Below, piece by piece: positions 27,536 through 36,527 of a stretch of 64,000 nucleotides of DNA; position 1 is the first letter of the stretch, and each line of letters begins with the position of its first letter. Both the position numbers and the translations under genes were made by a program. This DNA is from Oxalobacteraceae bacterium UBA6704 (lineage in GTDB: Bacteria; Pseudomonadota; Gammaproteobacteria; Burkholderiales; Burkholderiaceae_D). The notes below the pieces were generated by a model. The model was given only the letters and a program-made list of their open reading frames with translations. It was not told the DNA's origin and ran no database searches. The DNA is taken from contig DKJA01000154.1 in the NCBI GenBank assembly GCA_002454505.1, forward strand, positions 18,986 to 82,985, given 5' to 3'.

Positions 27536-27562
27536 TGCGGAACTCCGATGGTTAAGGTTGGA

Positions 27563-28135
27563 TCAGTTTTGCTGCGTCGGTGGCGTCTTGAGGATGTGCT
27601 GCACGGTGGCGGCAAGATCCGGGAACGTCAGCGTGCCGGGCGGCAGGCCGCCGGTGGCACTGGTCTTTTCGCCTTTGCCGGTGCGCACCAGGTAAGGCAC
27701 GCAGCCGCCGATGAAGCCCGCCTGCAGGTCGCGCAGCGAGTCGCCCACCGTCGGCACGCCTTTCAGGCTGACCTGGTAGCGCTTGGAGATCTCGGCGAAC
27801 ATGCCCGGCTTCGGCTTGCGGCAATCGCAGTTGTCGGCTGCCGCGTGCGGGCAGAAGAACACCGCCTCGATTTCGGCGCCCACCTGCAGCGCGAGCCGGT
27901 GCATCTTCGCGTGGATCGCGTTCAGCGTGGTGATGTCGAAGAACTGCCGGGCGATGCCGGACTGGTTCGACGCGATCACCACGCGATACCCGGCCTGGTT
28001 CAGGCGGGCGATCGCTTCCAGCGAACCGGGAATGGGGATCCATTCGTCCGGACTCTTGATGAAGTCCGGCGAATCCTGGTTGATCACGCCATCGCGGTCG
28101 AGGATGATCAGTTTCGGTGGCGCTGGCTGCGGCAT
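27563..28135 (-). CDS. gmhB: D-glycero-beta-D-manno-heptose 1,7-bisphosphate 7-phosphatase
   Basis: A 190-residue HAD phosphatase. The nucleophile motif is ILDRDGVIN (Asp13, Asp15), followed by VIASNQSGIARQFF and the zinc-binding cysteine/histidine cluster CPHAAADNCDCRKPKPGM that marks GmhB. It dephosphorylates heptose bisphosphate for ADP-heptose, the donor used by WaaC at 22885. Nine bases downstream of glyS. Confidence 0.93.
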   Translation of the reverse strand: MPQPAPPKLIILDRDGVINQDSPDFIKSPDEWIPIPGSLEAIARLNQAGYRVVIASNQSGIARQFFDITTLNAIHAKMHRLALQVGAEIEAVFFCPHAAADNCDCRKPKPGMFAEISKRYQVSLKGVPTVGDSLRDLQAGFIGGCVPYLVRTGKGEKTSATGGLPPGTLTFPDLAATVQHILKTPPTQQN

Positions 28136-28144
28136 CGGCTTTCC

Positions 28145-30247
28145 TTAAACGGCGAGCTTGGAGATGTCCGCCACGCGGTTCATCATGCCGTGCAGCGAAG
28201 ACAGCAGCGCCAGGCGGTTGTTGCGCAGCGCCAGGTCGTCGGCCATCACCATCACGTCGTTGAAGAACGCATCGACATCGTCGCGCAGCTGCGCCAGCGT
28301 CTTCAACGTGCCGGTGAAGTCGCCACGGGCGAAGGCCGCATCCACTTCCGGCTTGACGCGCGCAACGGCGGCGGCCAGGTTCTTTTCCGCTTCGTCCTGC
28401 AGCAGGGCCGGATTCACGCTGCCGGCCTGCGCCAGCGCTGCCTCGTTCTTCTTCAGGATGTTGGTGATGCGCTTGTTGGCGGCGGCCAGCGAGCTTGACT
28501 CCGGCAGCGCGGCAAACGCCTGCACCGCTTCCAGGCGCTGGACGATGTCGTCCAGGCGGTCCGGGTTCTGGGCAACCACGGCTTCGATCTCGTTCGGCGT
28601 GAAGCCCCGTTCGCGCAGGATGCCGCGCAGGCGGTCCAGCATGAAGGCGGTCACTTCGGCCGTCGGGTCCTTGAAGTTGGCAACGGTGGAGAACTGCGCC
28701 ACCGCATCGGCCAGCAGCTCGCTGATCGCCAGCGGCAGGCGCTTCTCGACCAGCATGCGCAGCACGCCCAGCGCGTGGCGGCGCAGTGCGAACGGATCCT
28801 TGTCGCCGGTCGGCTGCAGGCCGATGGCCCAGATGCCCACCAGCGTTTCCAGCTTGTCGGCCAGCGCGACGGCGGTGCCGGTCTGCGTCGACGGCAGCGC
28901 ATCGCCGGCAAAGCGCGGCTGGTAATGTTCGGATGCGGCCAGCGCCACTTCCTCGTTCTCGCCGTCGTGACGGGCGTAGTAGGTGCCCATGATGCCCTGC
29001 AGCTCGGGGAACTCGCCCACCATATCGGTCAGCAGGTCGGCCTTCGACAGGCGCGCGCCCCGTTCGGCCAGCGCCACGTCGGCACCCAGGCGGCGTGCGA
29101 TCGCCGTCGCCAGGCCGGTGACGCGGTCGCTGCGCTCGGCCTGCGTGCCCAGCTTGTTGTGGTAGACGACGTTCTTCAGTGCCGGCAGGCGCGACTCCAG
29201 CGTCTTCTTCTGGTCCTGCTCGAAGAAGAACTTGGCATCGGCCAGCCGCGGGCGCACGACGCGCTCGTTGCCGCCGACGATGGCCTGCGGCGTGTCGGTG
29301 GCGATGTTCGACACGATCAGGAAGCGCGAACGCAGCTTGCCGCCGGCATCCGTCAGCGCGAAGTATTTCTGGTTGGTCTGCATCGTCAGGATCAGGCATT
29401 CCTGCGGCACGGCCAGGAATTCGTCCTCGAAGCGGCATTCATAGACCACCGGCCATTCGACCAAGGAGGCCACTTCTTCCAGCAGCGCTTCGGGCATCAG
29501 CACCTTGTCGTCGCCCGCCTTGGCCAGCAGTTCGGCGCGGATCTGTTCCTTGCGCGCTTCGAACGACGGAATCACTTTTGCTTCCTGCACCAGCGTGTCG
29601 GCGTAGGCATCGGCGTGCGGCACGGTGACCGTGCGTTTGCCCGGCGCCGTCAGGAAGCGGTGGCCCTGCGTGGCGTTCGATGCGGTCAGGCCCAGCAGGT
29701 GCAGCGGCAGCACCTGGTCGCCGAACAGCGCGATCAGGCTGTGCGCCGGACGCACGAACTGCACGGTGGCGCCGTCCGGACGCTGGTAGCTCATCACCTT
29801 CGGAATCGGCAGCCTGGCCACCGACTCTTCCAGCGCGGCCTGCAGGCCCGTGGCCAGCGGCGCGCCGGGGGCGGTGTAGGTGTAGAAGAACGATTCGGCC
29901 TTGCCGTCCTGGGCCCGTTCGAGATCGGCGATCTGCAGGTCGGGGAAGCCCAGCGCCGCCAGCTTCTTCGCCAGCGGCGCGCTCGGGTTGCCTTCTTTAT
30001 CCAGCGCGACGGTCACCGGCAGCACTTTTTCGCGGATCGATTTGTCCGGCGAAGTGTCGCGCACGTGGGTGATGGAGACAGCCAGCCGGCGTGGCGTGGC
30101 GTAGGACGTGGCAACGCTGCCTTCTTCCAGGAAGTCGCGCGCCTTCAGGCCATTGACGATGCCGGCGGCAAAAGCGGCGCCCAGTTTCGACAGCGCCTTC
30201 GGCGGCAGTTCTTCGGTCAGCAGTTCAATCAGGAGAGTCTGGGTCAT
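28145..30247 (-). CDS. glyS: Glycine-tRNA ligase beta subunit
   Basis: A 700-residue beta chain of the bacterial alpha2beta2 glycyl-tRNA synthetase. It begins LLIELLTEELPPKALSKLG, has the HD-type core segment around GIMGTYYARHDGE, and ends with the anticodon-binding-like helical region (DVDAFFNDVMVMADD, LRNNRLALLSSL). The beta chain binds tRNA-Gly; the alpha chain carries catalysis. Ten-base gap after glyQ. Confidence 0.96.
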   Translation of the reverse strand: MTQTLLIELLTEELPPKALSKLGAAFAAGIVNGLKARDFLEEGSVATSYATPRRLAVSITHVRDTSPDKSIREKVLPVTVALDKEGNPSAPLAKKLAALGFPDLQIADLERAQDGKAESFFYTYTAPGAPLATGLQAALEESVARLPIPKVMSYQRPDGATVQFVRPAHSLIALFGDQVLPLHLLGLTASNATQGHRFLTAPGKRTVTVPHADAYADTLVQEAKVIPSFEARKEQIRAELLAKAGDDKVLMPEALLEEVASLVEWPVVYECRFEDEFLAVPQECLILTMQTNQKYFALTDAGGKLRSRFLIVSNIATDTPQAIVGGNERVVRPRLADAKFFFEQDQKKTLESRLPALKNVVYHNKLGTQAERSDRVTGLATAIARRLGADVALAERGARLSKADLLTDMVGEFPELQGIMGTYYARHDGENEEVALAASEHYQPRFAGDALPSTQTGTAVALADKLETLVGIWAIGLQPTGDKDPFALRRHALGVLRMLVEKRLPLAISELLADAVAQFSTVANFKDPTAEVTAFMLDRLRGILRERGFTPNEIEAVVAQNPDRLDDIVQRLEAVQAFAALPESSSLAAANKRITNILKKNEAALAQAGSVNPALLQDEAEKNLAAAVARVKPEVDAAFARGDFTGTLKTLAQLRDDVDAFFNDVMVMADDLALRNNRLALLSSLHGMMNRVADISKLAV

Positions 30248-30257
30248 GTCTGTATCT

Positions 30258-31163
30258 TCAGGCGTTGGCTTGGTCCAGCATCGGGAAGCCGAGGCGTTCG
30301 CGGGAATCGTAATAGGCTTGCGCGACGAGGCGCGACAGCGTGCGCACGCGGCCGATGTAGGCGGCGCGTTCCGTCACGGAGATGGCGCCGCGCGCGTCCA
30401 GCATGTTGAAGCTGTGCGAAGCCTTCATGATCTGTTCGTAGGCGGGCAGCGTCAGCTGCAGTTCGACGAGGCGCTTGGCTTCCGCTTCGTGGTTGGCGAA
30501 CTGGGCGAACAGGATGTCCGTGTTGGCGTGTTCGAAGTTGTAGGTGGACTGTTCCACTTCGTTCTGGTGGAACACGTCGCCGTACTTCAGCGTCTTCTTC
30601 ACGCCGTTTTCTTCCCACTCCGTCCACACCAGGTCGTAGACGTTCTCAACGCCCTGCAGGTACATCGCCAGGCGCTCGACGCCGTAGGTGATCTCGCCCA
30701 GCACGGGCTTGCAATCGAGGCCGCCCACCTGCTGGAAGTAAGTGAACTGGGTGACTTCCATGCCGTTCAGCCAGACTTCCCAACCCAGGCCCCAGGCGCC
30801 CAGCGTCGGGCTTTCCCAGTCGTCCTCGACGAAGCGCACGTCGTTCTGCTGCAGGTCCAGGCCCAAAGCGGCAAGCGAACCCAGATACAGGTCGAGGATG
30901 TTTTCCGGCGCGGGTTTGAGCACCACCTGGAATTGATAGTAGTGCTGCAGGCGGTTCGGGTTCTCGCCGTAGCGGCCGTCCTTCGGGCGGCGCGACGGCT
31001 GCACGTAGGCGGCGCGCCATGGCTCCGGGCCGATCGCGCGCAGGAAGGTCCCGGTGTGGAAGGTGCCGGCGCCCACTTCCATGTCGTACGGTTGCAGCAG
31101 GGCGCAACCCTGCTTGTCCCAATAGGATTGCAGGGTCAGGATGATTTGTTGGAATGTCAGCAT
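30258..31163 (-). CDS. glyQ: Glycine-tRNA ligase alpha subunit
   Basis: A 301-residue catalytic alpha chain of glycyl-tRNA synthetase. The N-terminus LTFQQIILTLQSYWDKQGC and the class II blocks around YVQPSRRPKDGRYGENPNR and LGLGWEVWLNGMEVTQFTYF-type sequence are highly conserved in GlyQ. It is transcribed between lnt and glyS on the minus strand. A 107-base gap separates it from lnt. Confidence 0.96.
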   Translation of the reverse strand: MLTFQQIILTLQSYWDKQGCALLQPYDMEVGAGTFHTGTFLRAIGPEPWRAAYVQPSRRPKDGRYGENPNRLQHYYQFQVVLKPAPENILDLYLGSLAALGLDLQQNDVRFVEDDWESPTLGAWGLGWEVWLNGMEVTQFTYFQQVGGLDCKPVLGEITYGVERLAMYLQGVENVYDLVWTEWEENGVKKTLKYGDVFHQNEVEQSTYNFEHANTDILFAQFANHEAEAKRLVELQLTLPAYEQIMKASHSFNMLDARGAISVTERAAYIGRVRTLSRLVAQAYYDSRERLGFPMLDQANA

Positions 31164-31270
31164 CGTATTCGGTCGGTAGCGCAGGAGCGCGCAAGCTAAA
31201 TGGTCATCGCGGCGGGTTCGCCAAAACGACCATTCTAGCGGTTTTTACAAGGGATCAGTAGAGAGCCGCC

Positions 31271-32818
31271 TCAGGCCGGGGCCCGCCGGCGGCGCGACCA
31301 CAGCCACGCCGCCAGCAGCGCGCCCGCGGCCAGCGCCAGCACGAGCCGGTTCTGCAGCAGGATGTACGGCGTGTCGCCCGTCATGCCCTGCACGGTGGCC
31401 GTCAGTACGCCCGGCTGGTAGTAGGGCAGGCTGGCGGTGATCACGCCATGGCCGTCGATGACGACGGTGGCGCCGGTATTCGTCGCGGCCAGCATCGGCC
31501 GGCCCGTTTCCAGCGAGCGCATTTGCGAGATCTGCACGTGCTGCGGGATCGCCACGGATTCGCCGTACCACGCCAGCTCGGAGACGTTCAGCAGGATCGT
31601 CGCCTGCGAACCGTTGTTCAACTGCGCGGCGATCTCTTCGCCGAAGTTGTTCTCGTAGCAGATGTTCGGCAGCACGCGCTGGTCCTTGACGGCGAACGCG
31701 CCCTGCAGCGCCGGGCCGCGGGTCTGGTCGCCGAGGGGAATCTGCAGCATGTCGGTGAACCAGCGGAAGCCGGGCGGGATGAATTCGCCGAACGGCACCA
31801 GGTGGTGTTTGTCATAGCGGTACGGTTTCGCCATCGTCGGGCCGAGGCCCATCACGCTGTTCGAATACTGCGTGGGGCTGTCCGCCATCGGCATGCCCAG
31901 CACGATGGCGCTGCCGGTCTTGCGGGCAAACGCGCCGTAGCTGTCCAGGTAACCGGCCGGCAGCTGCTGCGGGAACAGCGGCACGCCCGTTTCGGGAATC
32001 GCGATCAGGTCGGCCGGTGCGGCCGTCACCACATCGAGGTAGTGGCGCAGCGTGTCGCCGATGTGGGCCGGGTCGAACTTGTTCGCCAGCGCCACGTTGC
32101 CCTGCACGAGGCGCACGGACAGCGGCTTGCCGGCGGGCGCCGTCCACTGCACATACTGTAATGCGAAGCCACCCAGCCACACGGCGCCGATCACGGCCAG
32201 CGCCGTCTTGCGCGTGCGGTGCATCAGCAGGAGCAGGGCGCCGGCCGTGATGGCGGCGAGCCAGCCGATGCCGTACACGCCGACCAGCGGCGCGTAGCCG
32301 GCCAGCGGCGTGGCGTTGTGCGCATAGCCGGCGGCGGCCCACGGAAAGCCGGTGAACAGCCAGCCGCGCGTCCATTCGCTGGCCAGCCACAAGGCCGGCA
32401 GCACGAGCAGGTTGGCGCCCGGCAGCGGCAGCGCCCAGCGCTTGCGCAGCCAGGCTGCGCCGCCCATCGCCAGCGCGCAGTGGCCGCCCATGTAGACGGC
32501 CAGCAGCGCGATGGCGACCCACGCCAGCGGCATCGACAGGCCGCCGAAGCGGGCCAGCGCGATGGTCAGCCAGTGCACGCCGGCCAGGCACCAGCCGAAG
32601 CCGAACGCCCAGCCGACCAGCGCCGACGCCTTGACGGTGTCGGCCCGCAGCACCTGGTAGAACAGGATGGCAAGCGACAGCAGCTGCACCGGCCACCAGC
32701 CGAACGGCGCGAACGACAGGATGCTCGCCGCCCCGGCCAGGGCGGCGATGATCATGCGGCTACGGGTACTGCGCGGTGGAGCGGGCGGCTCGCCGGGTTG
32801 GGCACGGCGAAAGCGCAT
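31271..32818 (-). CDS. lnt: Apolipoprotein N-acyltransferase
   Basis: A 515-residue polytopic inner-membrane enzyme that adds the third acyl chain to lipoproteins. About six N-terminal hydrophobic segments (residues 22-225) precede a nitrilase-fold domain with the catalytic triad Glu276 (IAIPETGVPL), Lys337 (YRYDKHHLVPFGEF) and Cys387 (NICYENNFGEE). A last hydrophobic segment is near the C-terminus. The ATG at 32818 shares one base with the corC stop; the frame is open upstream but there overlaps corC. Confidence 0.94.
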   Translation of the reverse strand: MRFRRAQPGEPPAPPRSTRSRMIIAALAGAASILSFAPFGWWPVQLLSLAILFYQVLRADTVKASALVGWAFGFGWCLAGVHWLTIALARFGGLSMPLAWVAIALLAVYMGGHCALAMGGAAWLRKRWALPLPGANLLVLPALWLASEWTRGWLFTGFPWAAAGYAHNATPLAGYAPLVGVYGIGWLAAITAGALLLLMHRTRKTALAVIGAVWLGGFALQYVQWTAPAGKPLSVRLVQGNVALANKFDPAHIGDTLRHYLDVVTAAPADLIAIPETGVPLFPQQLPAGYLDSYGAFARKTGSAIVLGMPMADSPTQYSNSVMGLGPTMAKPYRYDKHHLVPFGEFIPPGFRWFTDMLQIPLGDQTRGPALQGAFAVKDQRVLPNICYENNFGEEIAAQLNNGSQATILLNVSELAWYGESVAIPQHVQISQMRSLETGRPMLAATNTGATVVIDGHGVITASLPYYQPGVLTATVQGMTGDTPYILLQNRLVLALAAGALLAAWLWSRRRRAPA

Positions 32819-33696
32819 CAGTCCTGCTCGTCGACGGCAGGCGGCAGTTTTTCGACGGTCAGCACGTGGATCTGGCGCGCATCGGCGCGCAGCACTTCGA
32901 AGCGCAGGTTGTCGATGTCGAACACGTCGCCCTTGTGCGGCATGCGCGCCAGGTGCTTGGCGACGAAGCCGCCGATCGTGTCCACCTCGTCGTCCGGCAG
33001 GTCGGTATCGAGTTCCTCGTTGAACTGGCTGATCTCGGTCAGCGCCTTGACGCGCCAGCGCGGGCCCAGCTGGCCCTCCTTGGTGGAGAGGATATTGTCT
33101 TCCTCTTCGTCGAAGTCGTATTCGTCCTCGATGTCGCCGACGATCTGTTCCAGCACGTCCTCGATGGTGATCAGGCCGGCCACGCCGCTGTATTCGTCGA
33201 CGACGATCGCCATGTGATTGTGGTTGGCGCGGAAGTCCCGCAGCAGCACGTTCAGGCGTTTCGATTCGGGGATGAAGATCGCCGGGCGCAGCATGTCGCG
33301 CACGTCGAAGGATTCTTCCGCGTAGTAGCGCAGCAGGTCCTTCGCCAGCAGGATGCCGACGACCTTGTCCCGCTCGCCCTCGATGGCGGGGAAGCGCGAG
33401 TGGGCCGTTTCCAGCACCAGCGGCATCCATTCCTCGATGGGCTTGGAGATGTCGATGACGTCCATCTGCGACCGGGGCACCATGATGTCGCGCGCGGACA
33501 GGTCGGAAACCTGGAACACGCCCTCGATCATCGACAGCGCGTCGGCATCGATCAGATTGCGTTCGTGGGCTTCGTGCAGAACTTCGAGGAGCTCGGAACG
33601 GTTCTCCGGCTCGGGGGAAATCAGGGCGGTGAGTCGCTCGAGGAGCGATCGTTGGGGTTTCGCGTCATTCCTGACGCTACTAGAGTGCTCTTGCAT
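32818..33696 (-). CDS. corC: CorC/YbeX-type transporter-associated CBS-domain protein
   Basis: A protein of about 292 residues with two CBS domains (about residues 70-190; IMVPRSQMDVID, KVVGILLAKDLLR, MAIVVDEYSGVAGLITIEDVLE) and a C-terminal CorC/HlyC domain (about 205-285). In enterobacteria YbeX/CorC is tied to Mg/Co efflux and ribosome metabolism. The start is chosen at MQEHSSSVRND (33696); ATGs at 33705 and 33714 are possible and none has a clear ribosome site. It would normally follow ybeY directly, but here a divergent transporter gene intervenes. Confidence 0.88.
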   Translation of the reverse strand: MQEHSSSVRNDAKPQRSLLERLTALISPEPENRSELLEVLHEAHERNLIDADALSMIEGVFQVSDLSARDIMVPRSQMDVIDISKPIEEWMPLVLETAHSRFPAIEGERDKVVGILLAKDLLRYYAEESFDVRDMLRPAIFIPESKRLNVLLRDFRANHNHMAIVVDEYSGVAGLITIEDVLEQIVGDIEDEYDFDEEEDNILSTKEGQLGPRWRVKALTEISQFNEELDTDLPDDEVDTIGGFVAKHLARMPHKGDVFDIDNLRFEVLRADARQIHVLTVEKLPPAVDEQD

Positions 33697-33866
33697 AGCA
33701 GGCATGAATGCCATTTGTTTCGAAGTGGTACAGGATACACCAAACGGCCGCGCAAGCCCGTTTTTGCCAAAAAAGCAGCCTGGAAAAGATGGGCAGGGTC
33801 GCCGGGAAGGCGTGGTAATCCTGCTGTCACAAACCCTTGCTATGCTGGGGCAGGGGAGGTGTGTCA

Positions 33867-34880
33867 ATGCAGGCGGTGGAATACGGATCGGATCAATGCG
33901 GCATGGTGTGCGGCTACCTGTTCGGGCGCGGCCCGCAGGCCCTGCCGATCGCGGCGGACGACGCCGCGCAGTGGCTGCGCCAGCGCGCCGCGCACGAGGA
34001 AGAATTTCTCTGGCTGCACTTCAACCTGGCCAACACGGCCAGCGAGAAATGGCTGCGCGAGCACGCCCGGCTGGCCGACGAATTCCACGACTGCCTGCAC
34101 GAAGGCTCGCGCTCGACCCGCATCGAGCAGGCCGACGACACGCTGGTGGCCGTCGTCAACGACGTGCTGCGCGACTTCTCCTTTGAACCGTCGGATATCT
34201 CGAGCCTGTATTTATCGGTGGAGCGCCAGCTGGTGATCAGCGCGCGCCGCAGTCCGCTGCAGTCGGTCGAGCGGCTGCGCCAGGCGGTGCGGCGGGGCGA
34301 GCCGATCGCGTCCACCGTGGTGCTGCTGACGCACCTGCTGCGCGACCAGGCCGACGTGCTGACCCGCATCGTGCGCGACGCCACCACCAAGGTGGACCAG
34401 ACGGAGGACAGCCTGCTCGCCGGTCAACTGAAAAACAAGCGCTACGACCTGGGCGCGCTGCGCCGCGTGCTGGTGCGGCTGCAGCGGCTGCTGGCGCCGG
34501 AACCGTCGGCGATGTTCCGCCTGCTGCAGCGGCCGCCCGGCTGGGTCAGTCCGCAGGACCGCCAGGAGCTGCGCGAAGCGAGCGAGGAATTCGCGGTGAC
34601 GCTGAACGACATCGCATCGCTGCAGGAGCGCATCAAGCTGCTGCAGGAGGAGATCGCGGCCCTCGTCAACGAGGCCAACAACCGCAGCCTGTACGTGCTG
34701 ACGATCGTCACCGTGCTGGCGCTGCCGATCAACATCATCGCCGGCCTGCTGGGCATGAACGTGGGCGGCATCCCGCTGGCGCAGGACGGTGGCGGCTTCT
34801 GGATCATCGCCGGCATCGTCGCCGCCTTCACCGCCGTCGCCGGCTGGATCGTGGTGCGCAAGCAGCGGGAGCTGGCCTAG
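33867..34880 (+). CDS. CorA/ZntB-family divalent cation transporter
   Basis: A 337-residue protein with a large acidic/helical N-terminal domain and two C-terminal membrane helices (about residues 280-302 and 312-330). The pore motif GMN (residues 296-298) is followed by VGGIPL, as in ZntB-like members rather than classic CorA. Residues 190-275 are long helices with coiled-coil character. Good ribosome site GGGGAGG. It diverges from corC with a 170-base gap and is followed by repeat B2. Its metal is not predictable from the sequence. Confidence 0.87.
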   Translation: MQAVEYGSDQCGMVCGYLFGRGPQALPIAADDAAQWLRQRAAHEEEFLWLHFNLANTASEKWLREHARLADEFHDCLHEGSRSTRIEQADDTLVAVVNDVLRDFSFEPSDISSLYLSVERQLVISARRSPLQSVERLRQAVRRGEPIASTVVLLTHLLRDQADVLTRIVRDATTKVDQTEDSLLAGQLKNKRYDLGALRRVLVRLQRLLAPEPSAMFRLLQRPPGWVSPQDRQELREASEEFAVTLNDIASLQERIKLLQEEIAALVNEANNRSLYVLTIVTVLALPINIIAGLLGMNVGGIPLAQDGGGFWIIAGIVAAFTAVAGWIVVRKQRELA

Positions 34881-34883
34881 GCG

Positions 34884-35010
34884 CTACAGCCGAGTTCGTG
34901 TCCACCATGGTGTCAGACACCGACATGGACACGGCCTCGACAATACGGCAAAGCCGAGCTCGTGTCAGTGTCGGTGTCTGACACCAGGGTGGTGAAAGTG
35001 GACACGGGCT
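34884..35010. repeat. GTGTCCA / GGTGTCAGACACC-family repeat, copy B2
   Basis: Starts four bases after the transporter stop with CTACAGCCGAGTTCGTGTCC, then the palindrome GGTGTCAGACACC (34909-34921) and CATGGACAC. A second unit, inverted, has GGTGTCTGACACC (34973-34985) and ends GTGGACACGGGCT. The two palindrome cores differ only at the central base. It lies between convergent genes (transporter and ybeY) and shares its edge sequence with B1. Confidence 0.85.
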
Positions 35011-35020
35011 GGGCAGTGAA

Positions 35021-35491
35021 TTACTTCTCGGCGGCGTAAGGATCGGCGTAGCCCAGCGCGACGACGATCTCCGTCTCGATGCCTTCCATCTCGTCGGCTT
35101 CCTCGTCGTCCTCGTGGTCGTAGCCTTGCGCGTGCAGTACGCCGTGGACGATCAGGTGCGCCGTGTGTTCTTCCACCGTTTTCTTCTGTTCGGCCGCTTC
35201 GCGCTGCAGCACGTCGGTGCACAGGATGATATCGGCGCGGGTCGGTTCGTCTTCGGCGATGTCCTCGCCTTCGTTGTAGGCGAACGTCAGCACGTTGGTG
35301 GCGTAGTCCTTGCCGCGGTATTCGCGGTTCAGCGCCTGGCCTTCGGCCGCATCGACGAAGCGGATGGTCAGTTCGGCCGGCGCGAACAGCGCGGCCTTGG
35401 CCCACTTGCGGATGGCGGGGCGGGTGATGGTGTCTTGCAGCGTGGCGTCGGCGTATTGCACCGACAGCGTCAGTTTATTTTTGTCGGACAT
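35021..35491 (-). CDS. ybeY: Endoribonuclease YbeY
   Basis: A 156-residue zinc-dependent RNase for 16S rRNA 3' maturation and ribosome quality control. The metal site is HGVLHAQGYDH (His116, His120, His126), and the RGKDYATNVLTF segment is conserved in the family. The ATG at 35491 makes the gene overlap the end of phoH by 17 bases, so translation is probably coupled. The acidic C-terminus (DDEEADEMEGIE) is usual. Confidence 0.94.
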   Translation of the reverse strand: MSDKNKLTLSVQYADATLQDTITRPAIRKWAKAALFAPAELTIRFVDAAEGQALNREYRGKDYATNVLTFAYNEGEDIAEDEPTRADIILCTDVLQREAAEQKKTVEEHTAHLIVHGVLHAQGYDHEDDEEADEMEGIETEIVVALGYADPYAAEK

Positions 35492-36527
35492 TGCGTTTCC
35501 TGGCGGGTTGCAGCAGCGGGGCGATATCGGTGGTGCTCTGGTGCGCGGCGTCGTAGGCGTCGACGATGCGGCCCACCAGCGGGTGGCGCACCACGTCTTC
35601 GCTGGTGAACTGGGCAAAGGCGATGCCGCGCACGTCGCGCAGCACTTCGACGGCGTCGACCAGGCCGCTCTTCTGGTGCTTGGCCAGGTCGACCTGCGTG
35701 ACGTCGCCGGTGACGACGGCCTTGCTGCCGAAGCCGATCCGCGTCAGGAACATCTTCATCTGCTCGGCGGTGGTGTTCTGCGCCTCGTCGAGGATCACGA
35801 AGGCGTGGTTCAGCGTGCGGCCGCGCATGTAGGCCAGCGGCGCGATCTCGATCACCTGTTTCTCGAACATCTTCTGCGTGCGGTCGAAGCCCAGCAGGTC
35901 GTACAGCGCGTCGTACAGCGGGCGCAGGTAAGGGTCCACTTTCTGCGCCAGGTCGCCGGGCAGGAAGCCGAGGCGCTCGCCCGCTTCGACGGCGGGGCGG
36001 GTCAGGATGATGCGTTTCACCGCATCGCGCTCCAGCGCATCGACGGCGCAGGCCACCGCCAGGTAGGTCTTGCCGGTGCCGGCCGGGCCGATGCCGAACG
36101 TGATGTCGTGTTCGAGAATGTGGCGCAGGTAGCGGATCTGGTGCGGCGTGCGGCCGCGCAGGTCGCTGCGGCGCGTCTTCAGCACGGGGCTGGCGATTTC
36201 CGGTTCGTTGAATGGCGGCTCTTCGTCGTCGGCGCCGTCGTCGGCCGGCGCGTGGCTGGTGCGCTGCTCGACGAGGCCCAGCTGGATTTCCTCGACGGGC
36301 ACGGCCTTGTCGGCCACGTCGTAGAATTTTTCCAGGATCTGCACGGCGCGCTCGGCGTTCGTGCCGTTGACGATGAACTTCGCGCCGCGCCGGAAGATGG
36401 TCACGTCGAGCGCCGCCGAGATCTGGCGCAGGTTTTCATCGAGGGGACCGCACAGGTTGGCCAGCCGCGTGTTGTCCAGCGGTTCGGGCGTGAAGTAGTG
36501 CGGCTGGACGGGGATCTTGGTTTTCAA
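35475..36527 (-). CDS. phoH: PhoH-like ATPase (YbeZ)
   Basis: A 350-residue PhoH-family NTPase that works with YbeY in RNA metabolism. It has an N-terminal KH-like region (about residues 35-75), a Walker A GPAGTGKT (147-154), RPAVEAGERLGFLPGD, and Walker B FVILDEAQN. The start is taken as TTG at 36527: it gives LKTKIPVQPHYF, overlaps the miaB stop as TTGA, and no ATG or GTG is present before conserved sequence. A TTG start with a four-base overlap suggests synthesis depends on re-initiation after MiaB. Confidence 0.9.
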   Translation of the reverse strand: MKTKIPVQPHYFTPEPLDNTRLANLCGPLDENLRQISAALDVTIFRRGAKFIVNGTNAERAVQILEKFYDVADKAVPVEEIQLGLVEQRTSHAPADDGADDEEPPFNEPEIASPVLKTRRSDLRGRTPHQIRYLRHILEHDITFGIGPAGTGKTYLAVACAVDALERDAVKRIILTRPAVEAGERLGFLPGDLAQKVDPYLRPLYDALYDLLGFDRTQKMFEKQVIEIAPLAYMRGRTLNHAFVILDEAQNTTAEQMKMFLTRIGFGSKAVVTGDVTQVDLAKHQKSGLVDAVEVLRDVRGIAFAQFTSEDVVRHPLVGRIVDAYDAAHQSTTDIAPLLQPARKRNVRQK

